From positions 1,284,501 to 1,348,500 of the forward strand of contig NZ_CP136684.1 of NCBI RefSeq assembly GCF_032921865.1: a stretch of 64,000 bases of DNA, read 5' to 3'. The translations under genes were made by a program, and so were the position numbers. The stretch comes from Thalassospira lucentensis. Lineage in GTDB: Bacteria; Pseudomonadota; Alphaproteobacteria; Rhodospirillales; Thalassospiraceae. The notes under the pieces are model-generated. The model was not told where the DNA came from and made no database searches. It worked only from the letters and a program-made list of their open reading frames with translations. Position 1 is the stretch's first letter. The number at the start of each line of letters is the position of its first letter. Positions 15,819 to 27,352 of the stretch are shown here, piece after piece.

Positions 15819-18299
15819 ATGAGCAGTCAGTCCAACCTTCTCGCACGCAGCACCGCCTTCATGCCGGGCAGTCTTGTCAATCTGCTGAAACGAAGCGGGT
15901 TGCAAATCTGCGGGCTTGTCCTGGTTGGTGCGGCAGTTGCCGTTTTCATGATGCTGATCGGCTTCCATCCCGGTGACCCGTCCTTCAACCATGCAGCCGA
16001 CCGTAATGTGATCTTTAACCCGCTTGGCACATTCGGGGCCTATACGGCGGATTTGCTATTGCGCACGCTTGGTTTGGCATCTGCCCTGCTGACGGTTCTA
16101 CTCCTTGGCTGGGGCCTGCGATTGATTGCGGTTCGTCCGTTTAACTGGATGTGGGCACGGTTTCTGGTTCTGCCGCTCGCCCTGCTGCTCGTCGCGACGG
16201 CTGCTGCGGCCATTCGCCCCGGCATGCATTGGCCGCTTACGGTCGGGTTTGGCGGTTTTGCCGGCGATCTGTTGCTTTCCAAGCTTCAATACGGGTTCGA
16301 AATAATTGGTGTGCCGGGTGCACGTCCGCTGATTGCACTGATTTCAATGGTGCTTGGCCTGTTCCTGACCATGTTCTGCATGGCCTATCATATGTCTGAA
16401 TGGCAAAAGGTTGGATCAATCCTGTCACGTATCGCTGGCGGTATTATTTCCGGAATTGGTCGTGCCATTCCCAGCAATTCAACAGATGAACGCCCGGGCG
16501 AACGTACAGCCGCCCGTAATCCGCGCATGCGTCAGGAACCATCACTTGATAAGGGGAAACCCGGCCTCGGTGCTGCGATCAGTACCCGCCTGCAAGCGGC
16601 AACATCGTCAAATAACAACAATGACGACGATGATTTTGATGATGATTACAATGAAGCGGACCACGCCCCGCCGGTTCATATCGTCGCCGCACCAGCAGCA
16701 AAATTGCAACCAGGCGAAAAGGCATCGGCCCAGCGTCAGGCATCCTTTGATCTTGGATCAGACGATTACCGGTTCCCGCCGCTTAGCCTTCTGCATGAAC
16801 CCGATCCGGCAGACGCAACCCAGATCGATCAGGAAGCATTGGCGCAAAATGCCCGCCTTCTGGAAACCGTTCTTCAGGACTTCGGCGTTAAGGGCGAGAT
16901 CGTTCAGGTCCGCCCCGGCCCGGTCGTCACCCTTTATGAACTTGAACCGGCCGCAGGCGTTAAGTCATCACGCGTGATCGGTCTGGCCGATGATATCGCA
17001 CGTTCCATGAGTGCGATTGCCGCCCGTGTGGCGGTTGTACCGGGACGCAATGTGATCGGTATCGAATTGCCGAATTCGCGCCGTGAGACGGTGCATCTGC
17101 ATGAAATTCTGGCATCCAGCGATTTTGAAAAGAATACCGGCAAGCTTAATATGAGCCTTGGCAAGGATATTGGCGGCACACCGGTGATTGCCGATCTGGC
17201 GAAAATGCCGCACCTGCTGATTGCCGGTACGACGGGTTCGGGTAAGTCGGTTGGTGTGAATGCGATGATCCTGTCGCTGCTTTATCGCCTGAAACCGGAA
17301 GAATGCCGCTTCATCATGATCGATCCGAAAATGCTGGAACTGTCGATTTACGATGGTATCCCGCATCTTCTGACGCCGGTTGTGACAGACCCGCACAAGG
17401 CGGTTGTCGCCCTTAAATGGGCGGTGCGCGAAATGGAAGACCGTTATCGCGCCATGAGCCAGGTCGGGGTGCGTAACATCGCGGGCTATAACAAACGCAT
17501 CAAGGAAGCGGCCGCCAAGGGCGAACAGCTTACCCGCCGCGTTCAGACGGGCTTTGATCCGGAAACGGGCAAACCGATCTTTGAAGATCAGGAACTGCCG
17601 ATGGAGCCGCTGCCGTTTATCGTGGTTATCGTCGACGAAATGGCCGACCTGATGCTGGTGGCGGGCAAGGATGTCGAGGCATCGATCCAGCGTCTGGCAC
17701 AGATGGCGCGTGCGGCGGGCCTGCACCTGATCATGGCAACCCAGCGTCCGTCGGTCGACGTGATCACCGGTACGATCAAGGCGAACTTCCCGACGCGTAT
17801 TTCCTATTCCGTAACGTCCAAGATCGATTCCCGGACCATTCTTGGTGAAATGGGCGCCGAGCAGCTTCTGGGTCAGGGGGATATGCTTTATATGGGCCAA
17901 GGGGGCCGATTGCAGCGCGTCCATGGTCCGTTTGTATCGGACGAGGAAGTCGAAAGCATCGTTGCCCATCTGCGTGATCAGGGTGATCCGGCCTATCTTG
18001 AAACCGTTACCGAAGAACCGGAGGAAGATCCGGTCGCGGCCTATATGGCCGGTGGCGGCGGTTCAGATGGCGGCGGGAACGGATCGGATGATGACCTGTA
18101 TAATCAGGCGGTCGGCATTGTCCTGCGCGAGAAAAAGGCATCCACCAGTTTCATCCAGCGCAAACTGTCGATCGGCTATAACCGCGCCGCCCGCATCATC
18201 GAACAGATGGAAGAAAACGGGATTGTTTCATCCGCCAACCATGTTGGCAGACGCGAAGTCCTGATGGAAAACATGGACGGATCACCTTACGAATACTGA
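15819..18299 (+). CDS. ftsK: DNA translocase FtsK
   Basis: 826 residues. The N-terminal third has four membrane helices (about residues 25-190) that anchor FtsK at the septum; a low-complexity acidic linker follows (poly-Asn/Asp near residues 265-285); the RecA-like motor has Walker A GTTGSGKS near residue 470 and Walker [12 protein letters not shown] near residue 605, plus [12 protein letters not shown]; the C-terminal gamma winged helix ([38 protein letters not shown]) recognises KOPS-type guide sequences. It pumps DNA during division and activates XerCD at dif. Shorter than E. coli FtsK, as is normal in alphaproteobacteria. Confidence 0.97.
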   Translation: MSSQSNLLARSTAFMPGSLVNLLKRSGLQICGLVLVGAAVAVFMMLIGFHPGDPSFNHAADRNVIFNPLGTFGAYTADLLLRTLGLASALLTVLLLGWGLRLIAVRPFNWMWARFLVLPLALLLVATAAAAIRPGMHWPLTVGFGGFAGDLLLSKLQYGFEIIGVPGARPLIALISMVLGLFLTMFCMAYHMSEWQKVGSILSRIAGGIISGIGRAIPSNSTDERPGERTAARNPRMRQEPSLDKGKPGLGAAISTRLQAATSSNNNNDDDDFDDDYNEADHAPPVHIVAAPAAKLQPGEKASAQRQASFDLGSDDYRFPPLSLLHEPDPADATQIDQEALAQNARLLETVLQDFGVKGEIVQVRPGPVVTLYELEPAAGVKSSRVIGLADDIARSMSAIAARVAVVPGRNVIGIELPNSRRETVHLHEILASSDFEKNTGKLNMSLGKDIGGTPVIADLAKMPHLLIAGTTGSGKSVGVNAMILSLLYRLKPEECRFIMIDPKMLELSIYDGIPHLLTPVVTDPHKAVVALKWAVREMEDRYRAMSQVGVRNIAGYNKRIKEAAAKGEQLTRRVQTGFDPETGKPIFEDQELPMEPLPFIVVIVDEMADLMLVAGKDVEASIQRLAQMARAAGLHLIMATQRPSVDVITGTIKANFPTRISYSVTSKIDSRTILGEMGAEQLLGQGDMLYMGQGGRLQRVHGPFVSDEEVESIVAHLRDQGDPAYLETVTEEPEEDPVAAYMAGGGGSDGGGNGSDDDLYNQAVGIVLREKKASTSFIQRKLSIGYNRAARIIEQMEENGIVSSANHVGRREVLMENMDGSPYEY

Positions 18300-18332
18300 T
18301 CCGCCTGCAACCAAAAATATCATCGACAAATG

Positions 18333-18361
18333 AAAGAGGGATGCCATGTGCATCCCTCTTT
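18333..18361 (+). terminator. Terminator after ftsK
   Basis: Perfect 12-bp stem AAAGAGGGATGC / GCATCCCTCTTT, 5-base loop, followed by CGTTT. Confidence 0.8.
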
Positions 18362-18563
18362 CGTTTGCAGATTTCGTCGCAGGACTCATTTCACTGAGGA
18401 TTCTTCATTTTACCACGGGTTTTTTGATTTCGATCAGGAACAAATGGCAAAGCTCTTTTTATAAAACCGCACATCTGCACAACCCTATGTTGCAGTTATG
18501 CTGGTCTGACAGCTTTTGCTGAATGCAGTTTCCCGCCGTTAACGTCCAAACACGGAGAACCCG

Positions 18564-20249
18564 ATGAAACTCTCCAATTTCTCGCTTTCCGCCAAATTGC
18601 GGATGGTACTGGTAATGACGGCTTTTGCGCTGGGTGGTCTGGCGATCTTTGATCTTGTGACACTGCGATCTGCGCTGGTCGAAGAGAAGAAAGCCAATGT
18701 CCGGCAAATCGTCGATATGACCCGTTCGACCTTTAGCCATTATGATCAGCTCGTCAAATCCGGCGAGATCTCCCTTGAAGAAGCACAAACCCGCGCGACA
18801 GAGTTCATTCAGAATGCCCGTTACGCCGGCAATAACTATGTGTTTGTTCTGGGCCTTGATACCAAGGTCATCCTGCATCCGATCCAGCCAAAACTGAACG
18901 GTCAGAACGGCAAACAGGTGATTGACGTCAATGGTGTTCCGATCCTTGATGAAATGGTCAAGGCGGCCCGCAATCCCGAAGGCGGTTTCCTGACCTATGA
19001 GTGGAACAAACCGGGGCATGACGGGGTATTTCCCAAACTGGCCTATGCCGAAACATTCAAGCCATGGGGCTGGGTGGTAACAACCGGCGTTTATATCGAC
19101 GATGTTGACGGGATTTTCTGGCAGACCGCCATCAATGACATCGCGGTCGCGATTGCCATGCTGATCGTTATCGGCATGGCCGGACTTGCGATTGACAGAT
19201 CGACAACCCGACCCTTGCGGACGATCACCGAGGCGCTGAACAAACTGGCACAGGGTGATACCAGCGTCACCACAGACGAAACAGATCGGCGTGATGAAAT
19301 CGGTGCACTGGCCCGGTCACTTGACGTTTTCAGATCAAACCGCGAACAGGCCGAAAAGCTTGAACGGGAACAGAAAGATACGCACAAGACCCAGATTGCC
19401 CGTGCGGAAAAGGTCGAAAAGCTGATTAAAAGCTTTGAGGCCGAGGTTGAAGGGAACCTGTCGACGGTTCACAGCGCGCTGGAGCAATTACGCGCCACCG
19501 CGACAGGCATGGCCAGCCAGTCCGACGCAACCACCGGGCGGGCAGCCAATGTTGCGGCAGCAACCGAACAGGCAGCGGCCAATGTGGATACCGTTGCCGC
19601 CGCCGCAGAACAGCTTGCCGCGTCCATCGACGAAATCACATCGCAGGTTTCGCGGAGTTCGGACATCGCCCAATCAGGTGCAACCGAAGCCGACGAAGCC
19701 AGCACGATTTTTGCCGAACTGGGGACAGCATCCGACAAGATCGGCGAGGTGGTTGAACTTATTCAGTCAATTGCCGAACAGACAAACCTTCTGGCACTTA
19801 ACGCCACCATCGAGGCCGCACGTGCCGGTGATGCCGGCAAGGGCTTTGCGGTTGTGGCCGCCGAGGTCAAAAACCTTGCCAACCAGACCACACGCGCAAC
19901 CGAAGATATCGCAGGTCAAATCAGTGGCATTCAGGAATCGACGCAGAATGCACTTGGCGCAATCAAGCATCTTTCCGGTCGGATGAAGGAATTGAACGAG
20001 GTCGCGGCCAGCATTTCCGCAGCCGTCCGCGAACAGGACGCCGCCACCGCCGAAATTGCCCGTAATGTCGCCGAGGCGGCAACCGGCACCAAGGACGTTG
20101 CGCAAAATGTTATCGGCCTGCGCGAGGCGGCCGAGGAAGAACGCGAGGCATCCGGTCAGGTTCTGGCGGCATCAGGCAGCCTGAACAACAAGTCACAGAA
20201 TCTGATGACGCAGATAAAGCAGTTCCTGAACGATATCAGGGCAGCGTGA
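18564..20249 (+). CDS. Methyl-accepting chemotaxis protein with single Cache sensor
   Basis: 561 residues with standard transducer layout: membrane helix at about 11-33, a periplasmic single Cache domain (about 40-185; contains [23 protein letters not shown] and [16 protein letters not shown]), second helix near 187-210, HAMP ([17 protein letters not shown]...[15 protein letters not shown]) and a cytoplasmic signalling domain whose tip [35 protein letters not shown] is canonical. Cache domains of this type usually bind small organic acids. No CheR-tethering pentapeptide is present at the C-terminus. No che genes are nearby, so it is an orphan receptor feeding a remote pathway. Confidence 0.95.
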   Translation: MKLSNFSLSAKLRMVLVMTAFALGGLAIFDLVTLRSALVEEKKANVRQIVDMTRSTFSHYDQLVKSGEISLEEAQTRATEFIQNARYAGNNYVFVLGLDTKVILHPIQPKLNGQNGKQVIDVNGVPILDEMVKAARNPEGGFLTYEWNKPGHDGVFPKLAYAETFKPWGWVVTTGVYIDDVDGIFWQTAINDIAVAIAMLIVIGMAGLAIDRSTTRPLRTITEALNKLAQGDTSVTTDETDRRDEIGALARSLDVFRSNREQAEKLEREQKDTHKTQIARAEKVEKLIKSFEAEVEGNLSTVHSALEQLRATATGMASQSDATTGRAANVAAATEQAAANVDTVAAAAEQLAASIDEITSQVSRSSDIAQSGATEADEASTIFAELGTASDKIGEVVELIQSIAEQTNLLALNATIEAARAGDAGKGFAVVAAEVKNLANQTTRATEDIAGQISGIQESTQNALGAIKHLSGRMKELNEVAASISAAVREQDAATAEIARNVAEAATGTKDVAQNVIGLREAAEEEREASGQVLAASGSLNNKSQNLMTQIKQFLNDIRAA

Positions 20250-20270
20250 TTGTTAATGCCAATCTGACAA

Positions 20271-20303
20271 AAAAGGCGGGCTGCATGACACAGCCCGCCT
20301 TTT
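20271..20303. terminator. Bidirectional terminator between chemoreceptor and trxA
   Basis: Perfect 13-bp stem AAAAGGCGGGCTG / CAGCCCGCCTTTT with a 7-base loop, between two convergent genes; both strands have T-rich ends. Confidence 0.9.
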
Positions 20304-20333
20304 GATGTTTTAAGATCGTCACCGATCAGATGA

Positions 20334-20654
20334 TCAGATCGACTGATTGATCCAGTCAACCAGAGCGCTTTTCGGCAGCGCGCCAACTTTCATCGCTGCA
20401 ACTTCGCCACCCTTGAAGATCATCAGGGTCGGGATACCGCGCACACCGTATTTCGCCGGGGTGTTCGGGTTTTCGTCGATGTTTACCTTGGCAATCTTGA
20501 GCTTGCCGCCCAGTTCGCCAGCAATTTCGTCCAGATACGGCGCGATCTGTTTACACGGGCCACACCATTCCGCCCAGAAATCGACGAGAACCGGGTCGTT
20601 GGAACCCAGAACGTCGGAATCGAACGAAGTATCGGATACTTTAATCGTGGTCAT
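20334..20654 (-). CDS. trxA: Thioredoxin
   Basis: A 106-residue thioredoxin 1. Active site WCGPC (Cys31, Cys34) in [16 protein letters not shown], then [29 protein letters not shown] with the conserved cis-proline before Thr. It reduces cytoplasmic disulfides with NADPH via thioredoxin reductase. In many alphaproteobacteria trxA sits immediately downstream of addA, as it does here, but a strong promoter between them (20726-20754) gives it independent transcription. Confidence 0.97.
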   Translation of the reverse strand: MTTIKVSDTSFDSDVLGSNDPVLVDFWAEWCGPCKQIAPYLDEIAGELGGKLKIAKVNIDENPNTPAKYGVRGIPTLMIFKGGEVAAMKVGALPKSALVDWINQSI

Positions 20655-20725
20655 ACTATCAGTTCCTGGTTGTTACGAGGCCAAGTGGGGTAAACCCGCT
20701 AACCTCGATCCGCTGTATGGAGGCA

Positions 20726-20754
20726 AAGGTAGGCAGCACTGACGCAAACGTCAA
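20726..20754 (-). promoter_or_regulatory. Sigma-70 promoter of trxA
   Basis: Minus-strand -35 TTGACG (20749-20754) and -10 TACCTT (20726-20731) with exactly 17 bp between. It lies in the 105-bp gap between addA and trxA. The -35 region overlaps a small GACG/CGTC dyad. Confidence 0.65.
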
Positions 20755-20759
20755 GCGCG

Positions 20760-23700
20760 TTACAGTCTCATGATGTGTTCGGGCAGCTCTACCATCCATG
20801 GTCCGTTGGTCCAAAGGATGAAACAGCGAATGCGTTTGTCCGGATACATCTGGCTTAATGCGGCCCGGTAAATCGACATCTGCCGACGATAGGCACGTGG
20901 TGTCCCCTCGACATCGCGCGGGGGCGGACGATTTGTTTTAAAATCAACGATCATGACCTCGTTTTCACGCACAACCAGACGGTCAATCTGTGCGGAAACG
21001 ACGTCCCCGCCGACGATCCCGACCAGCGGCACCTCGGCCTTTGATCCGGCATCAAAAACAGGTGCGAATTCGGGATTCTCAAAAATCGCGATTGTTTCAT
21101 TGGTGATTTCGCGCTGCTGGTCTGCATCAAGCGCATGAACCGGCTGGGCAAGGAACCGTTCGGCAGCTGCCCGCCTTTTGGCTTCAGGCAGGTCAGGCAA
21201 CAATTCAAGCAGTTTGTGGATCAGAAGGCCGCGTTTGAAGCTTTGGCCCTGATCCCCGCCCAATGGCGATTGCACAGACGGTTCTTCTTCCAGCGGGCGG
21301 CTTGGTGCCAGTGGCTTGGGCGGAAAGGCCTCGATCGGGGCGATATCGCGAATCAGGGTCCGTTTGGGCAAATCTGTCGCACCGATTGCGGTTTCGACCT
21401 TGTCGGCCCGGAGTGCTTCGCGCTGATCGGTTTCCCATACCCAGCCATCACCGGCCCAGCCGGACCCGGAAAAATCGGAAAAATCAAACGGCTCGGACCG
21501 GGCATAGCCCTCCATGGCCTGCTGGCACAGATTGTACCAGCAATGATCGGGTGCCTTGCGCTTGCCCTGCCAACCGCAGATATAAAGCCGGTCTTCGGCA
21601 CGCGTCAGGGCGACATAAAGCAGGCGGTTATATTCCTGATCGCGCTTGATCGCGATACCGTCACGCAACCGCGCAACCACATCGGTTTCCAGTGCCACAC
21701 GCGGCAGCCAATACATCAGATCGCGATCTTCCTGCCAGAACAGGTTGGGGGCCTGTGTGGGTACCTGCATGGTATCGGGCAGGAATACGATGGGCGCCTG
21801 CAGGCCCTTAGCCCCATGCACCGTCATAATCCGGACCTCGTCACGGCCGCTTTGTTCAAGGTCACGCTTGATTTCGGCGTCCCCTGCCATCAGCCAGTGC
21901 AGGAACCCCTGCAAGGTCGGCGCATGATCGGCTTCGTATCCCATGGCAAGGTTGAGGAATTCGTCAATCGGGTCATTTGCCTCGATCCCGAGCCGCCCGA
22001 CCAGACGGGCGCGCACCCCGCGCGCATCGTCGCCACGCCCGCCCAGAAGCTCGGCAAACAGTTCAAACGGGCGTTCGTAATCAACCCGCCCCAGCCATTT
22101 GAACAGGAATTCATAGGCCGAAAGGAAGGCCGGATCGGCATCATCACTGCCGGCCTTTTCGCGCAAGGCAAGCCAAAGGGTGCGGGGACGGTTATGGGCA
22201 ATTGCAAACAACTGATCATCGTCAAACCCGATCAGCGGGCTTTTTAGGACCTCGGCCAATGTCAGGTCGTCTTCGGGCATCAAAAGAAACCGGCCAAAGG
22301 CGATCAGGTCCATCACGGCAAGCTGATCGGTGATCTGCATACGGTCAACACCGGCAACCGGAACGTTGCGTTCCTTCAGCGCCTTGACGACCTCGTCGAC
22401 AAAGGCCGTCCGACGCCGCACCAGGATCATGAAATCACCTGCCCGCACCGGACGCCCGCGCGATGTCAGTTCCTCCCGGGTGTCGATTGCATGGCGGATA
22501 CGCCCGGCGATGACCCGCGCAAGGCGGATTTCCGGGTCCTCAAGGCGCACGATACGGGTTGGCGGGGTCCACGGGTCCTCGGCGGCTCTTTCCTGCGGCT
22601 CCACCGCCGGCCACAATTCGATCCGACCGGCCTGCCCGACACGGAACGGACTGTGGCTGACATCGGCACCATCATCGCCCACCCCCTGTTTCGCGATCAT
22701 CCCGGCAAAAACCCGGTCCACCGTGCCCAGCACGGCATCGGTCGAACGAAACGATATATTCATCGGGACTTCGCGCCATTCGGCTTCGATTTCGCGTGCC
22801 CGTTCGCGGAAATAAGCCCGCATCTGGGTGAATTTTTCGGGATCGGCGCGCTGGAAGCTGTAAATCGATTGTTTCGCATCCCCAACGGCAAAGATTGTCC
22901 GTGGTTTTTCATCATGTTGCCCCGCACCGGCAAAGAATTCCTCGGCCAGAATGCGCACCACTTCCCATTGTTCGGGGTTGGTGTCCTGTGCCTCGTCAAT
23001 CAGGATATGGTCAAGACCTTCGTCGAGTTTGAACAAAACCCACCCTGCAATCCCGGCCTGCTGTTGCAACAACCACAAGCTGGTCAGGATCAGATCATCA
23101 TAATCAAGGCGGGCATGCAGGGCCTTTTTGGCGGCATAACGATCCAGCATCGCATTTCCGATGCTGATCAGGGCCGCCGTCGCCCCGGCCAAAGCAGCGG
23201 CCTTGCGCAAACGGTCGACTTCGATCAGGCGCGCACATTCGGCTTCCAGCGCATCGGCCCCCATCGGGTGATTTTCGGCGGCCTTTTTCGTGATCAGCTT
23301 GGCGCGCGGTTCGCCTGCGGCGGTAAAGAAGACACCACGATAATCTGAAAACACCGTCAGCCGATCCTCGATACCGGTTTTTTCAAGGAATTGCGCCAGT
23401 GCCGGGACGCGGTCCTGATCTGTTTTGGTCCCGGCCTCCAACGCGGCCAACCCGCGCATCAGGCCGTCGCGGTCAAACGCATCATCAGACAGAGCCCTGC
23501 GCAATACAGCATCCTCGTCCTGTCCGACCGGAACACCAAGGGCGGCATAAACCGCATCACGCATCCGGTTGGCACCACCATGATGGGCCAGCATGCGTTT
23601 CAAACGGCCACGTTCACGCGCCAGTTCACCCATGACTTCGCCAAAGGCACCTTCGCGGACCTGTCCGGTCACGACCGACAGAGCATCCGCCAGATCGTCG

Positions 23701-24221
23701 TCCCGGCCATTCCGGGCAAAGGCCAGCACTTCTTCCTGTACATCGGCCATGGTTTCGGCCGCAGTCCGGTCGTCCATGATTTCAAAATGCGGTGCCAGAC
23801 CGGCCTCAAGCGGGAAACGGCGCAGCAATGACTGGCAAAAAGCATGGATCGTCTGGATTTTCATCCCGCCCGGCGCATCAAGGACCGAGGCAAACAGGCG
23901 GCGCGCGCGACGCGTTTCATCAACGCTTGGCGCGGTTCCAGCCAGATTGAAAAGATCGTCATGAAGTTCACGATCTTCCATGGTGGCCCAATGACCCAGC
24001 CGTTCATTGACACGGTTGGCCATTTCCGCCGCGGCGGCCTTGGTAAAGGTCAGACACAGGATGCGATGGGGTTCAGTCCCCGACAACATCAGGCGCAACA
24101 CCCGGTCCGACAGAACCTTTGTCTTGCCCGCACCGGCCGATGCCGACACCCAGACCGATGCCATCGGGTCAGACGCATTGCGTTGCAGGATATTGGGATC
24201 GGTGCCGCGAATTTCGGTCAT
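20760..24221 (-). CDS. addA: Double-strand break repair helicase-nuclease AddA
   Basis: 1,153 residues. UvrD-like helicase with Walker A SASAGAGKTKVL near residue 30, motif II DEAQDTNPEQW, motif III GDAKQSIYSFQRADP, motif V/VI TVHGAKGLQAPIV and RLLYVALTRAEDRLYI. The C-terminal RecB-type nuclease has IVDFKTNRPP followed by YRRQMSIYRAAL (catalytic Asp, Lys and the QxxxY element). With AddB it processes broken ends and loads RecA in the alphaproteobacterial counterpart of RecBCD. Its ATG overlaps the addB stop (ATGA). Last gene of the tsaE-amgK-murU-addB-addA run. Confidence 0.97.
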   Translation of the reverse strand: MTEIRGTDPNILQRNASDPMASVWVSASAGAGKTKVLSDRVLRLMLSGTEPHRILCLTFTKAAAAEMANRVNERLGHWATMEDRELHDDLFNLAGTAPSVDETRRARRLFASVLDAPGGMKIQTIHAFCQSLLRRFPLEAGLAPHFEIMDDRTAAETMADVQEEVLAFARNGRDDDLADALSVVTGQVREGAFGEVMGELARERGRLKRMLAHHGGANRMRDAVYAALGVPVGQDEDAVLRRALSDDAFDRDGLMRGLAALEAGTKTDQDRVPALAQFLEKTGIEDRLTVFSDYRGVFFTAAGEPRAKLITKKAAENHPMGADALEAECARLIEVDRLRKAAALAGATAALISIGNAMLDRYAAKKALHARLDYDDLILTSLWLLQQQAGIAGWVLFKLDEGLDHILIDEAQDTNPEQWEVVRILAEEFFAGAGQHDEKPRTIFAVGDAKQSIYSFQRADPEKFTQMRAYFRERAREIEAEWREVPMNISFRSTDAVLGTVDRVFAGMIAKQGVGDDGADVSHSPFRVGQAGRIELWPAVEPQERAAEDPWTPPTRIVRLEDPEIRLARVIAGRIRHAIDTREELTSRGRPVRAGDFMILVRRRTAFVDEVVKALKERNVPVAGVDRMQITDQLAVMDLIAFGRFLLMPEDDLTLAEVLKSPLIGFDDDQLFAIAHNRPRTLWLALREKAGSDDADPAFLSAYEFLFKWLGRVDYERPFELFAELLGGRGDDARGVRARLVGRLGIEANDPIDEFLNLAMGYEADHAPTLQGFLHWLMAGDAEIKRDLEQSGRDEVRIMTVHGAKGLQAPIVFLPDTMQVPTQAPNLFWQEDRDLMYWLPRVALETDVVARLRDGIAIKRDQEYNRLLYVALTRAEDRLYICGWQGKRKAPDHCWYNLCQQAMEGYARSEPFDFSDFSGSGWAGDGWVWETDQREALRADKVETAIGATDLPKRTLIRDIAPIEAFPPKPLAPSRPLEEEPSVQSPLGGDQGQSFKRGLLIHKLLELLPDLPEAKRRAAAERFLAQPVHALDADQQREITNETIAIFENPEFAPVFDAGSKAEVPLVGIVGGDVVSAQIDRLVVRENEVMIVDFKTNRPPPRDVEGTPRAYRRQMSIYRAALSQMYPDKRIRCFILWTNGPWMVELPEHIMRL

Positions 24222-27200
24222 GCGTCACCATCCCTGTTCTCGTTGCCGTCCGCCGCCTCGACATCCTCGCTGCCCATCCATTCGCGCAGGCGCGCCAGAT
24301 GGACGTAATCGGAATATTTTGGCGCATGATCCGGGTGCGGTACACTGAGATAAGGCGTTTTTTCATCTGCGAAGGCCTTGGCCAACACATTCACCCCGGC
24401 CACTGCATCACGCGCCAGTTCCGCCGGCGTGGTTTTCATGCGTTTGGTATCGATCTCGCGGATTTCGCCGGCCGGATCACCGCCGGAAAGTTTCCAGAAC
24501 GCCATGGAAGCCGGTGGACCGGCCGGGACATCCTTAAATCCGCCATCCTGCGCAATGGCGGCTTCAAGCGGCAATTGCGGTGCGAAACCACTGGCAACAT
24601 CGGTTTGGCTGGGCGGCATCCCGGTTTTGTAGTCAATGATCACGATCCCGCCATCGCGCAGCACGTCAATCCGGTCTGCCCGGGCATAGACTTCGAACCC
24701 GGTCGCGGTTTCAAGCGTCCCGGATTGTTCGGTATAGGATTTGCGCACGTCATCACGGCGCGCGGCCTCCGTCTGGATGAACCAGCGGGCGATCCGTTCG
24801 AACCGTGGCCACCAGAACGCCCAGAGCCCCGGACGGGCAGCAAGCGGCTTGAACACCTCGCGCCCGATCATGATCAATTGATGTTCGCCGTCAGGCGGCA
24901 GGTGATCGGGATATTTCGAAATAAACTGATCAAGGGCATCATGGATCAGATTGCCGTAATCCGCCGCACCGGGATCTTCGTCCACCCCGTCAAGTTTGCG
25001 CAAACCAAGGATATGCCGGGCATAGATCGCATACGGATCACGCATCCATGTTTCAATCTGGGTAACCGACAAGCGTTGCGGCCGGGCCGAAACCGGTGGT
25101 GTCGGGGCCGGACGGCCAATTTTGCGGCGCATGTCATCGCGCGGCTCATCAAGCATATCCGCCATCGCACGCCACGCATGGGCGTCGGGCTTTTCCATTG
25201 AAACGCCCGACTTCCGAAGAATGTTTTCAATCCGTAACAACCAGCGGGACGGCACGGTTGGCGTGCCTTCAACGCGCAGGGCCCGGGTCATCACAACGTC
25301 TGGCGCGCAAAATAGCTGCTGAAAATCATGGGCCGACTGACCAACGCGATGTTCTGGCGCTGGCAAGCCAAAATTGCGCCGCATCGGACGGCTCATCCAT
25401 GGATCGGCACCGGCTTCGGGGGGCCAGACACCTTCGTTCAATCCACCCAGAATGGTCAGATCGGCCTGCTGCATCTGGGCTTCGACCGTTCCCCAGATAA
25501 ACAGGCGCGGATGTTTGCCAAACTTCGGACGAACGGCACGCTCTGCCATCAAGGCATCCAGAAAGGCCGCATACCGGATACCCGGCATGGGGACGAAATC
25601 GGTTAATGCCTGAAGCAGTTCATGGACAAAATCGGCAAGGGCCTCGCCCGCTTCGCCGCGCCATAGGCGCTCCGCCCCGTCCTGCACATCGCTTGCCGCC
25701 AGGGCCTCGGCAGTCTGAATATGACAGCGCAAGGCACCAACCGGCGAGATCGATTTTTCATCCATCAGATCAAGCAACGGTGCCAAACAGGTTTCAAACC
25801 GCGCGATCAGGTCGGAAAGCCGTGCATGGTCATCACGGATGCGTTCAGTCCGCGGGGCCGCATTATCCGCACCAGACGCGGTGATACGATCAATCGTCTC
25901 GTCACGCCAGCCATCCAGTGCCACCTGCAAACCGTCCAGACCCGGACCGGGGCGTGCGCCACGCAAAACATACTGTTCCATCTGACGGGTCAGGACACGG
26001 AACTGTTCGGGCGGCAATCCTGCCGCGCTGAGCGGATGTTTCAGAAGCTCCAGCAACGGCACCGGGGCAAACTGTTCCTGCACGGCGCGCACGACAAGGC
26101 GCAGATAAATGGCTGGTGCGGTGTCGTGCAAGGGGATACCGGCCGAATCATCAACCTCGACCTCCCAGCGGCGAAGTTCGGTTGCCACGCGCCTCGCCAA
26201 TCCCCGGTCTGGTGTTACCAGTGCGCATGTCTTGCCCGGCACTTCAAGCGCGTCACGCATCAGAAGGGCAATGGTGGCGGCCTCCTCGCGGGCACCGGAA
26301 CAATCGATACGCAGCACGCCATCAAGCGCATCGGATGCAAAATTGCCAACATGGCGCCATTGATCGGTGGTTTGCGCCGGACGCAGGGCTTCGCGGGCCA
26401 AACGCCGACGTTCTTCCTGCCCAAGGTTCGCCGCAGGCACCGAGGGCCAAAGCAGAACCGTTGCCGGATCACGCCCGATATGACGCAATGTCGTGCCCAA
26501 AAGATGTTGCGGGTGGGTGGCGTCCTCGCCAATCGCCTGCCAGTCGTTACGCCCCAACCCCGTCATCAGACCCGGCAGGACCACACGACCATGCGGCATG
26601 TTCAAAACCGCACTCATCAGATCGCGCAATGCCGGAAACGGGCCGGTCGATCCGGCGACAATGATTGGTGTCGCGGGCGGGTTTTCGCGCCAAAGCGTGA
26701 TCTGGGCGGCAATCAGGGCATTGCGGCGCATGGCCCGGTCACTGACCTGATAGGTTTCGAGAATGGCCGGCCAGTGCAAGGTGAGGATTTGCAGGAATTC
26801 CAGCGTCAATTGCCAATGTTCGGCAAATTCGGCAGGCACCAGCCCCTTAAGATCATCAAATTTGCAGTTTTCTGTCTGCACCTGATCGAGGAACCGCGCC
26901 AGTTCGCCGGCAAGACGGGCGGCCTGATCCGCAGTTGGTTTATCGCCCTTGTGATCGGGCCGGTTCATGATCAGGCGGGTTAACAGCAATTTCCGTTGCA
27001 GATCCGGAATGGATGGCGGTAGATCAAGGGCTGACTGTTCCCCACCGGCACCATAGATTGCCAGTTCGTCCTCGTCCGCCTCGCCCAGCGCGCGGATGGT
27101 CGGCAGCATCGTCACCGCCCCATTCGACTGACGAAGGAACGCATCGCGCATCACCTTGGCCGAACGGCGATTGGGTACCATCAGGACATAGTCGGACAAG

Positions 27201-27352
27201 GCAACGGGCTGGCTGGCCGTTTCGGCAATCAGCTGTTTTGCAATCAGATCGGCAAAGGCGGCCCCCGGCGGGATATAAAACAGGTTTTCCGGCTGTGCCG
27301 CCGGTGCGGCAAAGTGATCGGCGGCGTCCATATAATCGAACAGATCCGCCAT
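24218..27352 (-). CDS. addB: Double-strand break repair protein AddB
   Basis: 1,044 residues of the alphaproteobacterial AddB type. It has an inactivated helicase-like N-terminal half (VLMVPNRRSAKVMRDAFL; no good Walker A), and a C-terminal RecB-like nuclease region SVTQIETWMRDPYAIYARHILGLRKL..., then DVLRDGGIVIIDYKTGMPPSQTDV, with the catalytic Asp and Lys. In AddAB each subunit cuts one strand. Its start overlaps the murU stop by one base (TGATG) and its stop overlaps addA, so translation is coupled. Confidence 0.95.
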   Translation of the reverse strand: MADLFDYMDAADHFAAPAAQPENLFYIPPGAAFADLIAKQLIAETASQPVALSDYVLMVPNRRSAKVMRDAFLRQSNGAVTMLPTIRALGEADEDELAIYGAGGEQSALDLPPSIPDLQRKLLLTRLIMNRPDHKGDKPTADQAARLAGELARFLDQVQTENCKFDDLKGLVPAEFAEHWQLTLEFLQILTLHWPAILETYQVSDRAMRRNALIAAQITLWRENPPATPIIVAGSTGPFPALRDLMSAVLNMPHGRVVLPGLMTGLGRNDWQAIGEDATHPQHLLGTTLRHIGRDPATVLLWPSVPAANLGQEERRRLAREALRPAQTTDQWRHVGNFASDALDGVLRIDCSGAREEAATIALLMRDALEVPGKTCALVTPDRGLARRVATELRRWEVEVDDSAGIPLHDTAPAIYLRLVVRAVQEQFAPVPLLELLKHPLSAAGLPPEQFRVLTRQMEQYVLRGARPGPGLDGLQVALDGWRDETIDRITASGADNAAPRTERIRDDHARLSDLIARFETCLAPLLDLMDEKSISPVGALRCHIQTAEALAASDVQDGAERLWRGEAGEALADFVHELLQALTDFVPMPGIRYAAFLDALMAERAVRPKFGKHPRLFIWGTVEAQMQQADLTILGGLNEGVWPPEAGADPWMSRPMRRNFGLPAPEHRVGQSAHDFQQLFCAPDVVMTRALRVEGTPTVPSRWLLRIENILRKSGVSMEKPDAHAWRAMADMLDEPRDDMRRKIGRPAPTPPVSARPQRLSVTQIETWMRDPYAIYARHILGLRKLDGVDEDPGAADYGNLIHDALDQFISKYPDHLPPDGEHQLIMIGREVFKPLAARPGLWAFWWPRFERIARWFIQTEAARRDDVRKSYTEQSGTLETATGFEVYARADRIDVLRDGGIVIIDYKTGMPPSQTDVASGFAPQLPLEAAIAQDGGFKDVPAGPPASMAFWKLSGGDPAGEIREIDTKRMKTTPAELARDAVAGVNVLAKAFADEKTPYLSVPHPDHAPKYSDYVHLARLREWMGSEDVEAADGNENRDGDA